Below, piece after piece: positions 44,653 to 53,218 of a stretch of DNA of 64,000 nt; position 1 is the first letter of the stretch; each line of letters opens with the position of its first letter. The notes below the pieces were generated by a model. The model searched no databases. It had not been told where the DNA came from and saw only the letters and a list, made by a program, of their open reading frames with translations. This stretch comes from Desertimonas sp963733085 (GTDB taxonomy: Bacteria > Actinomycetota > Acidimicrobiia > Acidimicrobiales > Ilumatobacteraceae), in assembly GCA_963733085.1 (NCBI GenBank), contig CAVTBY010000010.1, positions 682,001 to 746,000 on the forward strand, in the 5' to 3' direction. The translations under genes and the position numbers were made by a program.

Positions 44653-45868
44653 TCAGGGCGCCGGACGTGCTGCAAGCCGCGGCTTGAGCAGGATGTAGGT
44701 CAGGCCTCCGCCACAGGCGACGAAGACGAGGATCGCGCCGACGCGATCGGAGATCGTGATCATCACCGGGATCAGCGCGGCGACGACCCAGGAGAGTTGG
44801 AAACGGGTCTCGAACGTGGCGATGGCGCGACCGCGGTTGGCCTGCGGCGCGTCGCGTTGCAGCGTCGACTCGAACCCGAGGCGGGCGATCGCCCCGGCGA
44901 GGTTGACGGCGAAGGCGAGGCCGACGAGGGCCGCCGTGCCGCCGACGATCGCGGCGATGACGGCGGCGGCGGCGGACAGGACGAGCGAGCCGATCAGCAT
45001 CGTCCTCTCGCTGGCGTGGCGGCGGATCCGCGGCGCCGTCGCGTTGCCGACGACCGTTCCGAGGGCCGCCAGCGCCAGGGCGACGCCGAACAAGGCGGTT
45101 CCGGCGTCTTGCTGCTTGAGGACGAAGGCGATCAGGAACAGCACGAAGCCGACCGAACCGCGGATCAGGATCATCACGATCGAGCCGCTGAGCACGGACG
45201 GCGAGTGCAGCTGGATCTCCTCGGCTGGGGTGGCCTCGTCACGGGCGACGACGTCGGCGGACAGGAACGTCGACGCCACGAGGCCGGCGGTGAACAGGAG
45301 GGCGGCAGTACACCAACGTTCCCTCGCTGTTGGCCGGGGTGAGTTGGATGATCGTCGCCGGGATCACGGCGACGAAGCCGACGATGCCGGAGATCAGCCC
45401 GAGCTTGGAGTTGGCCTCGACGAGATCGCGCTCGCTGCGCACGACGGATGGGACGAGCGCCGACTTGCACACGACGTAGGTCTTCTGCAGCACGAGCGAG
45501 GCGAACACGACCGGGAACAACGCCAGGTTGTCGATGACCACGACCATCAGCAGGCACAACCCGATGCGACAGGCGGCGACGAACATGATCGCGGCGCGGC
45601 GACCACCGGCGACCCGGTCGAGGGCCGGACCGATCAACGGGGCGAGCACGAGGAACGGCGCGAAGCTGAGGACGAGGAAGAGCAGGACCCGTTCCCGCGC
45701 CGCGTCGGGATCGATCGAGAAGAACAGCGAGTCGGCGAGGGCGACGACCATCGCCGCGTCGCCGGCCATCATCAGGGCGTGGGTGATCGCCAGGCGGCGA
45801 AACTTCGAGTAGCTGGCCAGCGGCAACGCCCGCCCGCCGAACGAGATCGCCTGCGTCCCGTCGCTCAC
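44653..45868 (-). CDS. MFS transporter (frameshifted near 45310)
   Basis: About 405 residues in 12 predicted helices. First part 45310-45868 (LPLASYSKFRRLAITHALMMAGDAAMVVALADSLFF), second part from about 45300 down to 44653 (VLSGSIVMILIRGSVGFVLFL, LFGVALALAALGTVVGNA). The break follows TTGGTG with one extra T. Motif-A-like LIGPALDRVAGGRRA is present. Probably a drug- or metabolite-efflux permease. GTG 45868 is set by TAGGAT 7 nt upstream. Confidence 0.82.
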
Positions 45869-45875
45869 ACCCGCG

Positions 45876-45881
45876 ATCCTA
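45876..45881 (-). promoter_or_regulatory. -10 box (TAGGAT) of the MFS gene
   Basis: TAGGAT is 7 nt before GTG 45868 on the minus strand. A GCGCCGCATATGGCGCC-type palindrome lies about 50 bp further upstream, after the regX3 stop. Confidence 0.5.
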
Positions 45882-46003
45882 CGAGCGAGGTCGCCGCGCG
45901 AGCTCTCGAACCGCCGGGTCTGTTACAGCATCCGCGCCGCATATGGCGCCACTGTCGTATCGAAGCCGCGACCGACCGACTGCTCGGGCGGCGCAGGCAA
46001 GGA

Positions 46004-46705
46004 CTAGCTCCGCTCGTACTTGTAGCCGAGGCCGCGGATCGTGACGATCCGTCCCGGCGCCGAGGGGTTCGGCTCGATCTTCGAGCGCAGGCGCTTGACG
46101 TGGACGTCGAGCGTCTTCGTGTCGCCGACGTAGTCGTTGCCCCACACCCGGTCGATCAGCGTCTCCCGGGGCAGCACTCGGCCGGCGTTGGCGATCAGCA
46201 CGTGGAGCAGCTCGAACTCCTTGAGCGGCAGGGCCACGACCTCCCCGTCGACGGTGACGATGTGCTCCTCGGGATCGAGGACGACGTCGCCGACCTCGAT
46301 CGCCGCCGGTCCGATCTCGCCCGCCGGATCCCCCGCCGAGCGGCGCAGCACGGCGCGCATCCTGGCGACCAGTTCACGGAGCCGGTACGGCTTGGTGATG
46401 TAGTCGTCGGCGCCGACCTCGAGGCCGACGACGGTGTCGATCTCGGCGCCCTTGGCGGTGACCATGATGATCGGCACCTGGCTCTTCTTGCGCAGCTGCC
46501 GGCAGACGTCGATGCCACTGACCCGGGGCAGCATCACGTCGAGGAGGACGAGGTCGGGGCGCACGGCATCGAAGCGCTCGAGCGCCTCGATTCCGTCGGT
46601 CGCCACCTCGACACGAAACCCCTCACGGCGCAGGCCGAGGGTCAGCGCCTCGACGAAGCTCGTCTCGTCCTCGACGACGAGGACGGTCTGGGTGCTCTCG
46701 CTCAT
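46004..46705 (-). CDS. regX3: Response regulator, RegX3/PhoP type
   Basis: 233 residues. Receiver: VVEDETSF, phospho-Asp in DLVLLDVMLPRVSG, Thr in MVTAKGAEID, Lys in YITKPY. Winged helix: LKEFELLHVLIANAGRVLPRETLIDRVWG and DVHVKRLRSKIE, RGLGYKYE. As last gene of pst-phoU-senX3-regX3 it should bind the PHO box at 53167 under phosphate limitation. Confidence 0.9.
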   Translation of the reverse strand: MSESTQTVLVVEDETSFVEALTLGLRREGFRVEVATDGIEALERFDAVRPDLVLLDVMLPRVSGIDVCRQLRKKSQVPIIMVTAKGAEIDTVVGLEVGADDYITKPYRLRELVARMRAVLRRSAGDPAGEIGPAAIEVGDVVLDPEEHIVTVDGEVVALPLKEFELLHVLIANAGRVLPRETLIDRVWGNDYVGDTKTLDVHVKRLRSKIEPNPSAPGRIVTIRGLGYKYERS

Positions 46706-46714
46706 TCGCTGACC

Positions 46715-47931
46715 TCACTCGCGGGCACCTGTCGGACTGTCTCGGAAGCCTGCCGTCAGCGGATCGCGGCGCACAGCGAGCGGTAGGCGGATGACGAACG
46801 TCGAGCCCTCGCCCTCGGACGAGGAGACGAGCACCTCGCCTCCGTGGTTGGTGGCGACGTGGCGGACGATCGCCAAGCCGAGGCCGGTCCCGCCGGTGTC
46901 CCGGCTCCTGCCCTTGTCGACCCGGTAGAACCGCTCGAAGATGCGATCGTGGTCGGCCGCCGGGATGCCGATTCCCTGGTCGGCGACCATCAGCTCGGCG
47001 AAGTCGCCCTCCACCCGGACGCGGATCTGCACCTGACCGCCCGGCTCGGAGTACTTCACGGCGTTCTCGACGAGGTTGCCGAGGGCCGAGATCAGCTGGC
47101 GGCGGTCGCCGACGACGGCGACGCCGTCGGGAAGGTCGAGCACGGCGATGTGCATGTCACGCGTCTCGGCCAGCGCCGCCGTCCGATCGATCGCACCCGG
47201 ACACGACATCGAGCACATCGACGGTGTCGCGTATCGACTCCTCGCCGAGCTCGATGCGCGACAGCTCCATCAGGTCGTCGATCGTCCGCGCCACGCGATG
47301 CGCTTCGGCGACCATTCGCTCGGACACACGGCGAACGACGTCGAGGTCGGCCTCGTCCGCCAGCGCTTCGGCGAGCACGGCGAGCGCCCCCACAGGCGTC
47401 TTCAGCTCGTGGCTGATGTTGGCGACGAAGTCGGTGCGCATCGCATCGACGCGACGGCGCTCACTGACGTCCTCGATCGTCGCCACCGCCGAGCCGCCGG
47501 GAAGCCCTTCGGCCGTCACCACGACGGCGACCTGGGGCGGGCCGTAGAGCTCGAGCAACTCCCGCGAGCGGCGGCCATCAACCGCCTGGCGCAACGCCGC
47601 CTGCACGGCGTCGTCGATGAGCAACCCGGTGTACGTCCCAGCCACCGCCTTGGCACTGGCGTTGCGATAGAGCACCTGGCCGCTCGAACCCATCACCACG
47701 ACGCCAAGGGGAATACGGTCGACCACCGCAGACCAGGTCGGCCCTGTCGTCGACGCAGCCGTAGAGCCCGTCGCCTTCCTCGGTGCAGCCGGAACTGGCG
47801 TCGGATCGTCGTCGACGACCTCGGGCGCTGTGCGTTTCGCGAGTCGCCGGATTGCGGTGGGCGATCATCCACGTCACCGATGCCGCGATTACCGCAGTCA
47901 GCACGACGATGAGGATGATCAGTGCGGCCAT
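46715..47931 (-). CDS. senX3: Sensor histidine kinase, SenX3 type (two frameshifts)
   Basis: Starts LIILIVVLTAVIAASVTWMI, a single N-terminal helix as in SenX3. After the break near 47845 (CC/C) it reads VDRIPLGVVVMGSSGQVLYRN, a PAS domain, then ISHELKTPVGAL with the phosphoacceptor His. After a second break near 47190 (GGG/GG) come AVKYSEPGG (N box), DQGIGIPAADHDRIFERFYRVD and GGTGLGLAIVRHV. About 405 residues after repair. It follows phoU by one base and precedes regX3. Confidence 0.88.
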
Positions 47932-47932
47932 G

Positions 47933-48685
47933 TCAGTCCAGGTCGCTCGCCGCCTGGCGTTCGGCGTAGCGCGCCGCGCCGTCGAACTCGGGAATGGATC
48001 CGGTGACGACGAAACGAACCCGCGAGCCGATGTTCACGGCGTGGTCGCCAATGCGCTCGTAGAAACGGGCGACGACGGCGAGCTGGACGGCAACCTGCAA
48101 CTCGATCTTCTCCGTCGTGTGACTCGTGAAGATCGCCTGGACGAACTCTCGCTGCAGATCGTCGAGGTAGCTGTCCATGTCGTCGAGCGCCGCGGCGCGG
48201 GAGGCGTCGTCGGTGAGATACGCCTCGGTGGCCTCCTTGAACAGGGTGTGCGCCTGCGTCCCCATCTTCTGGATGATCCCGCGCAAGCGGGGATCGAGCT
48301 GGTGGCCGTAGATCCGCCGTGCCGCCTTGCAGACGTTGACGGCGAGGTCGGCGGAGCGCTCGATCTCGGCGATGATCCGCATCGCCGCGACCACGCGGCG
48401 GAGGTCGCCGGCAACCGGTGATTGCAGGGCGAGCAGCTCGTAGCACGCCTCGTCGAGCTCGAGCGACTTGGCGTCGATCTCGTCGTCCGCCAAGACCATC
48501 AGCTCGGCGCCCTCGAGGTCTTGAGCGAGGAGGATTTCGGTCGCCCGCGGGATGCTCTCGGTCACCTTGGCGGCGAGCTTGGCGATGCGGTCACGCAACT
48601 CGTCGAGCTGGCTATGGAACGTCCGGCGCAGGTCACCACCGGGATCCGGGGCGACACTCTCGTCCGGGAATGGCGCCGCGCTCAT
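47933..48685 (-). CDS. phoU: Phosphate transport regulator PhoU
   Basis: 250 residues of two PhoU three-helix bundles. The first has LDELRDRIAKLAAKVTESI and LDEACYELLALQSPVAGDLR; the second has FVQAIFTSHTTEKIELQVAVQLAVVARFYERIGDHAVNIGSRV, with the ExxxD metal motif (ERIGDHA). PhoU links the Pst transporter to the SenX3 kinase so that signalling is off when phosphate is plentiful. The ATG at 48685 overlaps the pstB stop (ATGA). Confidence 0.92.
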   Translation of the reverse strand: MSAAPFPDESVAPDPGGDLRRTFHSQLDELRDRIAKLAAKVTESIPRATEILLAQDLEGAELMVLADDEIDAKSLELDEACYELLALQSPVAGDLRRVVAAMRIIAEIERSADLAVNVCKAARRIYGHQLDPRLRGIIQKMGTQAHTLFKEATEAYLTDDASRAAALDDMDSYLDDLQREFVQAIFTSHTTEKIELQVAVQLAVVARFYERIGDHAVNIGSRVRFVVTGSIPEFDGAARYAERQAASDLD

Positions 48686-49458
48686 CCAAACCGCCCTGTC
48701 ACGTACATCTCGGTGCGCTCGTCCGATGGGTTGGAAAAGATCTTGGTGGTGTGGTCGAACTCGACGAGACGGCCGGTTCGGCGATCGCTCTCCGGGTTCA
48801 GCTCGGTGGTGAAGAACGCCGTGCGGTCGCTGACGCGGGCGGCCTGTTGCATGTTGTGGGTGACGATGACGATGGTGTAGTCGGTCTTGATCTCCTGCAT
48901 CAGCTCCTCGATTCGCGCCGTGGCGATCGGGTCGAGCGCGGAGCACGGCTCGTCCATGAGGATCACCTCGGGCTCGACGGCAACGCAGCGGGCGATGCAC
49001 AGGCGTTGCTGCTGACCACCGGAAAGGCTCATCGCCGAGGCCTTCAGCCGGCCCTTGACCTCGTCCCACAACGCCGCCCGGCGCAGCGAGTGCTCGACGA
49101 TGTCGTCGAGTGCGGCTTTCTTCTTGACGCCGCCGAGCTTGGGCCCGAAGGCGAGGTTGTCGTAGATGCTCTTCGGGAAGGGGTTCGGCTTCTGGAACAC
49201 CATGCCGATGCGGCGGCGGACCTCGACCGGATCGACCGAAGGGCCGTACAGGTCGATTCCGTGATAGGTCAGCGTGCCCTCGACCCGGGCGCCGTCGATG
49301 AGGTCGTTCATCCGATCGAAGCAACGCAGCACCGTCGACTTGCCACACCCAGACGGGCCGATCAGGGCGGTGATCTCGTGCTGGCGGATGACGAGGTTGA
49401 CGTCGCGCACGGCTCGGAAGTCGCCGTAGTACACGGCAAGGTCCGTCGTCTCGAACAC
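48682..49458 (-). CDS. pstB: Phosphate ABC transporter ATPase PstB
   Basis: 258 residues: Walker A GPSGCGKST, Q-loop VFQKPNPFPKSI, signature LSGGQQQRLCIARC, Walker B VILMDEPCSALDP and H-loop VTHNMQQA, exactly PstB. Upstream, MTSYSDTAAPAN from ATG 49552 joins in another frame with VDLAPAVHEESPTPEGAVVF, so the true start may be 49552 with one extra G near 49520; GTG 49458 would be an internal start. It couples to phoU by ATGA. Confidence 0.93.
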   Translation of the reverse strand: MFETTDLAVYYGDFRAVRDVNLVIRQHEITALIGPSGCGKSTVLRCFDRMNDLIDGARVEGTLTYHGIDLYGPSVDPVEVRRRIGMVFQKPNPFPKSIYDNLAFGPKLGGVKKKAALDDIVEHSLRRAALWDEVKGRLKASAMSLSGGQQQRLCIARCVAVEPEVILMDEPCSALDPIATARIEELMQEIKTDYTIVIVTHNMQQAARVSDRTAFFTTELNPESDRRTGRLVEFDHTTKIFSNPSDERTEMYVTGRFG

Positions 49459-49559
49459 GACAGCGCCTTCGGGTGTCGGACTCTCCTCGTGGACGGCGGG
49501 GGCGAGGTCGACGACCGTTCGCGGGTGCCGCCGTGTCGCTGTACGAGGTCATCGGGTCA

Positions 49560-50585
49560 TCACCACTTTCGTTCATAACGATTCCGCAGCCAGATGGCGA
49601 ATCCGTTCATCAGCAGTACCAGTACGAGGAGCACGAGGGCAGCCGCGGCAGTGACGGCGCGGAAGTCGTCGCCGGGGAGGCGAGCGTAGGAGAAGATCAC
49701 GGCCGGCAGACCCGTGAACGGACCGGACATCTGCTCGACGAAGCCCTGATTGCCGGTGATCAACGTTCCGGTGACCGCACCAACGATGAGGATCGGCGCC
49801 GCCTCCCCTGCCGCCCTGGCGAGCGACAGGACCGTCCCGGTGAGGATCCCGGGACTCGCGGCTGGCAGAACATGATGGCGGATCGTCTCCCACTGCGTCG
49901 CGCCGACTCCGAGCGCTCCTTCGCGAATTGCCCGTGGCACTGCCCGCAACGCCTCCATCGTCGTGATGATCACGATCGGTAGCACCAATGCGGTGAGGAC
50001 CAGCCCGCCGGCGATGATGTTGCGGCCGTTGTTGCCGGACAGCCAATCCAGCCCGTTGCCGATCCAGCGGAACCCGATGAAGCCGCTGTCCTGGAGCTCG
50101 GCGCCGGGCTCGCCGAGGCCGTTGAGGATCTTGACGAAGATCCCGAGGCCGAGCAGCCCATAGACAACCGACGGCACGCCGGCGAGGTTGCGCACATTCA
50201 CCCGCGTCCAACGAGCGAACCGCGTGTTGCCGGCATATTCCTCGAGATAGACCGCACAGGCGACGCCGAGCGGGAAGGCCAGAATGACGACGAGGAACAT
50301 GAGGACGATCGTTCCCTTGATCGCCGGCCAGACGCCTGCCGTTGAGGCGTCGGTGATGCTCAGACCGCTGGTGAGGAAGTCCGTGCCCCGGTCGGTCCAG
50401 ACGCTCCAACTGCGCTGCACCATGTCGCCGATCAGCACGGCGAGGATCAGCAGTGAGAAGGCGAGTGAAGCGATGAGGAGGACCTCGATGACCTTGCCCT
50501 TGACGTCGATGCCGTGCTTGGTGAGCCCAGCCGTGACGTTCCGAGCCGCCGACCCCCCAGCCGAATCGATGGTGGTCAGCGCCAT
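49560..50585 (-). CDS. pstA: Phosphate ABC transporter permease PstA
   Basis: 341 residues with six helices, starting LIASLAFSLLILAVLIGDMV. The binding-protein-dependent transport (EAA) loop is ALRAVPRAIREGALGVGATQWETIRHHVLPAA. VRNLAGVPSVVYGLLGLGIF and LARAAGEAAPILIVGAV are PstA signatures. ATG overlaps the stop of the 31-codon ORF holding the family D element, which separates it from pstC. Confidence 0.93.
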   Translation of the reverse strand: MALTTIDSAGGSAARNVTAGLTKHGIDVKGKVIEVLLIASLAFSLLILAVLIGDMVQRSWSVWTDRGTDFLTSGLSITDASTAGVWPAIKGTIVLMFLVVILAFPLGVACAVYLEEYAGNTRFARWTRVNVRNLAGVPSVVYGLLGLGIFVKILNGLGEPGAELQDSGFIGFRWIGNGLDWLSGNNGRNIIAGGLVLTALVLPIVIITTMEALRAVPRAIREGALGVGATQWETIRHHVLPAASPGILTGTVLSLARAAGEAAPILIVGAVTGTLITGNQGFVEQMSGPFTGLPAVIFSYARLPGDDFRAVTAAAALVLLVLVLLMNGFAIWLRNRYERKW

Positions 50586-50680
50586 TAGGCGACTCCACCG
50601 ATGCGAGCGACGAGGCGCCAGCCGAGGAGCGGCCAGTAGCGGCCTGCGTGGCCGGGGAACGCAATGATCGTCAGGGCCAT
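50585..50680 (-). CDS. Possible 31-codon ORF filling the pstC-pstA gap
   Basis: ATG lies one base after the pstC stop, and TAA overlaps the pstA ATG (TAATG). Reads MALTIIAFPGHAGRYWPLL, then GWRLVARIGGVA. Same length (96 nt) as the gap ORF at 34024-34119, but the shared element is read in a different frame. Expression would be translationally coupled; a peptide product is unproven. Confidence 0.35.
   Translation of the reverse strand: MALTIIAFPGHAGRYWPLLGWRLVARIGGVA
50602..50663 (-). repeat. Family D intra-operon element, copy 2 (62 bp)
   Basis: Reverse complement equals 34036-34097 except one G/A change. Lies between pstC and pstA, reading in the direction of transcription, ends TGCG / CGCA. 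Confidence 0.85.
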
Positions 50681-50681
50681 C

Positions 50682-51824
50682 TCAGTACGCTTCCCGGACT
50701 CTGTTGACGAGCTTGTCGCCGAGGACGTTGAGCACGAGCGTCATGATGAACAGCAGGGCTCCGATGAAGAACAGGCTCTGGAACGCCGCTGCGTTGCCGG
50801 CGACCTGATCACTGCCGAAGCTCAAGCCGGCCATCGCCGCCGTCATCGTCTGACCGGGTTTGAGGGGCGAGAAGTGGAACAGCGCTCCGCCGACCGCACC
50901 GGCCGCGATGGCGACGACCATCGTCTCGCCGACCGCCCGAGAGATGCCGAGGATGAGGGCGGCGACGATTCCGGAGACACCCGCCGGGAACACCACGCGG
51001 AACGTGGTCTGGGCCCGCTGAGCGCCGAGCCCGAACGACGCTTCGCGCAGCGACATCGGCACGGCCCGCAAGGCGTCTTCGGCGACGGAGGCGATGATCG
51101 GAACCGTCAGCACGCCTACGGCGATCCCGGCGGCGAGCATCGAGAACGCCCGGTCGGGAGGGTTGAAGAAGCGCACGACGATGTTCGGGTTGATGAACGT
51201 GATGGCGAAGTAGGCCAGCACGACGCTGGGGATCCCGGCGAGGATCTCGAGGATCGGCTTGACGACGCGCCGCACCCGCGTGCTGGCGTACTCGGACAGA
51301 TAGATCGCTGCACCAAGACCGAGCGGTATCGCCACGACCATCGCGATCAGCACGATCATGAACGTTCCGACGATGATCGTGCTCATGTCGAACAGGCCGC
51401 GGCGGGGGAACCATCCGACATCGGTGATCTCCGTCCCGAGCCGGTTGAGCATCCGCCAACCGCCGATGATGGTCAGCCCAAGGGCCGCCACGCCGACGAA
51501 GCACAGTATGCGAAGCCCGAGCCCGAGACGGGCCGTGCTGCCGCCGCCCGAGCGGGCAACGAGCCAGCCGACGCCGGCGGCGGCGCCGAAGGCGGCGAGC
51601 ACGACGAGGACGATTTGCCAACCGAGGCCGGGTTCCGCCTCCGTGACCTGGCGGACAAAGTCCCAGGCATCGAACGCCAACGTGCCGATGATCAGCACGG
51701 TGATGGCGAACGTCGTCAACGCCCCACACGTGAGCACGACCCTGGCGAGCCGGTCGCGAAATCGACGTCCGCGGCTGGTCTGCAGCCGGACGGGCAATGG
51801 AGTCGGGGTGGTGACGGCGGTCAA
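50682..51824 (-). CDS. pstC: Phosphate ABC transporter permease PstC
   Basis: 380 residues: a long N-terminal part with two to three extra helices, then the six-helix core. EAA loop ALRAVPMSLREASFGLGAQRAQTTFRVVFPAG. PILEILAGIPSVVLAYFAITF and ISRAVGETMVVAIAAGAVGG are PstC signatures. About 100 bp with a strong hairpin separate it from pstS upstream. Confidence 0.93.
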   Translation of the reverse strand: MTAVTTPTPLPVRLQTSRGRRFRDRLARVVLTCGALTTFAITVLIIGTLAFDAWDFVRQVTEAEPGLGWQIVLVVLAAFGAAAGVGWLVARSGGGSTARLGLGLRILCFVGVAALGLTIIGGWRMLNRLGTEITDVGWFPRRGLFDMSTIIVGTFMIVLIAMVVAIPLGLGAAIYLSEYASTRVRRVVKPILEILAGIPSVVLAYFAITFINPNIVVRFFNPPDRAFSMLAAGIAVGVLTVPIIASVAEDALRAVPMSLREASFGLGAQRAQTTFRVVFPAGVSGIVAALILGISRAVGETMVVAIAAGAVGGALFHFSPLKPGQTMTAAMAGLSFGSDQVAGNAAAFQSLFFIGALLFIMTLVLNVLGDKLVNRVREAY

Positions 51825-51869
51825 GCGCTGGTTCCTCGGTGGTCAATGGGTCTCTAGCAGCGTACGGCA

Positions 51870-51902
51870 CGGCCGGCGAGCGCTCTCGCGTCTCGCCGGC
51901 CG
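51870..51902. terminator. Strong hairpin between pstS and pstC (attenuator)
   Basis: CGGCCGGCGAG pairs perfectly with CTCGCCGGCCG (11 bp) around an 11-nt loop. It follows pstS, so it can reduce read-through into pstCAB and stabilise pstS mRNA, matching the need for more binding protein than transporter. Confidence 0.7.
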
Positions 51903-51926
51903 CGCCTCCGGGGGGATTGGGACTGG

Positions 51927-53126
51927 TTACTCGCCGCCGTCGCGGGTGCCGACCTCACGGGCCTCCCAGACGGCCTGCGTGGCTGCCGCATCCTCAGCGC
52001 CCAGCGCCACGTATGGCACCTGGCCTTCGTCGGCGCCGACGAGCGTGAACATCGCCGAGTTGACGTAGTAGTCGACGAACCCTTCGAGCGCCGGGTTCTC
52101 GGCGAGCTTGCTCGTACTCACGTAGATGTAGAGGTCGCGGGCGATCGGGTATTCGCCGCTGGCGATCGTCTCGGTGGTCGGCTCGATGCAGCCTGCCCCA
52201 CCGTCGACGGAGATCGGACGCACCGTGTCGAGGTTCTCCTCGACGAAGGCGAAGCCGACCCACCCGAGCGACGTCGGGTTGGCGGCGATGCCTTCGATGA
52301 TCACGCTGTCGTTCGGGCTCGCCGTGTAGTCGAGGCGGGGAAGGGCGTCCTCGACCCCGAGCGCCTCGCCGACTTCGGCAATCACGATCTCGACGAAGCT
52401 GTCGAACGTGCCCGACTCTTCACCAGGCGCTGTGACGACGAGCTCAGCGTCCGGGTACGGGGTGTTGACCGCCCCGAGATCGGTCACCGTGCCGGCGATC
52501 TCGTCGGCAGCTGCGGAGGCGTCCGCCCAGTTGGTGACCCCTGTGGCATCTGGGCCGAGCAGGGCGTAGAGGTCGACGAACGAGAGGCACTCGACGGCCG
52601 TGTTCTCGGCCGAGGTGATCACCGAGAGTCCGTCGATCGCCACCTTGAGCTCGATGAACTCAACGCCCGCTTCCTCACAGAGGGCGACCTCTTCAGCGCT
52701 GATCGGACGGGATGCATCGGAGATGTCCGTCTCACCTGCGCAGAATCGAGCGAAGCCGTCTCCGGTTCCTGGGCCGTCGACGGTGATCGCCACGTCCGGG
52801 TTGGAGGCCGCAAACTCCTGGGCGGCGGCAGCGGAGATCGGCTCGACGGTCGACGATCCGGAGACGGCGATCGACCCTTCGAGTCCCGTTGGGATCGAAT
52901 AAGGAGGTGCCGACGCCGCCGGCGCCTCGCTGCCCATCGGCTCGCTGCCGGCCGGTTCTGTTCCCATCGGCTCCGTGCCCGCCGGCTCGGTCGCCATTGG
53001 CTCACTCGTTGGTGGCTCCGTTGTCGCCCCGGCGACTTGCGCCGAAGCGATGACGAAAACTGATCCGGCCAGCGCCACGGTCAGCTTGCCGCGCCGCGAG
53101 CCTCGAAGTCCTGAATGTGTGGTCAT
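51927..53126 (-). CDS. pstS: Phosphate-binding protein PstS, without lipobox
   Basis: 399 residues from ATG 53126. A Sec signal (KLTVALAGSVFVIASAQVAGA) without a lipobox Cys, then an EP-M/AG-TEP repeat linker (about 40-70), then the binding domain: GSIAVSGSSTVEPISAAAAQEF, VDGPGTGDGFARFCAGETDISDASRPI, GTFDSFVEIV and PNDSVIIEGIAAN (phosphate-contact loops). Most Gram-positive PstS proteins are lipoproteins, so this one may be released or held by the linker. A PHO box lies about 40 bp upstream. Confidence 0.9.
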   Translation of the reverse strand: MTTHSGLRGSRRGKLTVALAGSVFVIASAQVAGATTEPPTSEPMATEPAGTEPMGTEPAGSEPMGSEAPAASAPPYSIPTGLEGSIAVSGSSTVEPISAAAAQEFAASNPDVAITVDGPGTGDGFARFCAGETDISDASRPISAEEVALCEEAGVEFIELKVAIDGLSVITSAENTAVECLSFVDLYALLGPDATGVTNWADASAAADEIAGTVTDLGAVNTPYPDAELVVTAPGEESGTFDSFVEIVIAEVGEALGVEDALPRLDYTASPNDSVIIEGIAANPTSLGWVGFAFVEENLDTVRPISVDGGAGCIEPTTETIASGEYPIARDLYIYVSTSKLAENPALEGFVDYYVNSAMFTLVGADEGQVPYVALGAEDAAATQAVWEAREVGTRDGGE

Positions 53127-53166
53127 GTCGCGCACCGTAGGAAGCCGAGATGACGCGCCGTTCGGG

Positions 53167-53188
53167 ACTGGGTGAACAACAGATGAAC
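53167..53188 (-). promoter_or_regulatory. PHO box upstream of pstS
   Basis: On the minus strand GTTCATCTGTT is followed directly by GTTCACCCAGT: two 11-nt direct-repeat units matching the actinobacterial PhoP/RegX3 box (GTTCACC-type). It ends about 40 bp before the pstS ATG. It is the binding site expected for the regulator at 46004. Confidence 0.8.
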
Positions 53189-53218
53189 GGCAGGGGGCGT
53201 AACGGCGAAGAAGGAGCC

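Noticed and set aside
44756..46786. A 676-codon plus-strand frame
   Set aside because: Antisense to the MFS and regX3 genes; composition is that of a GC-rich shadow.
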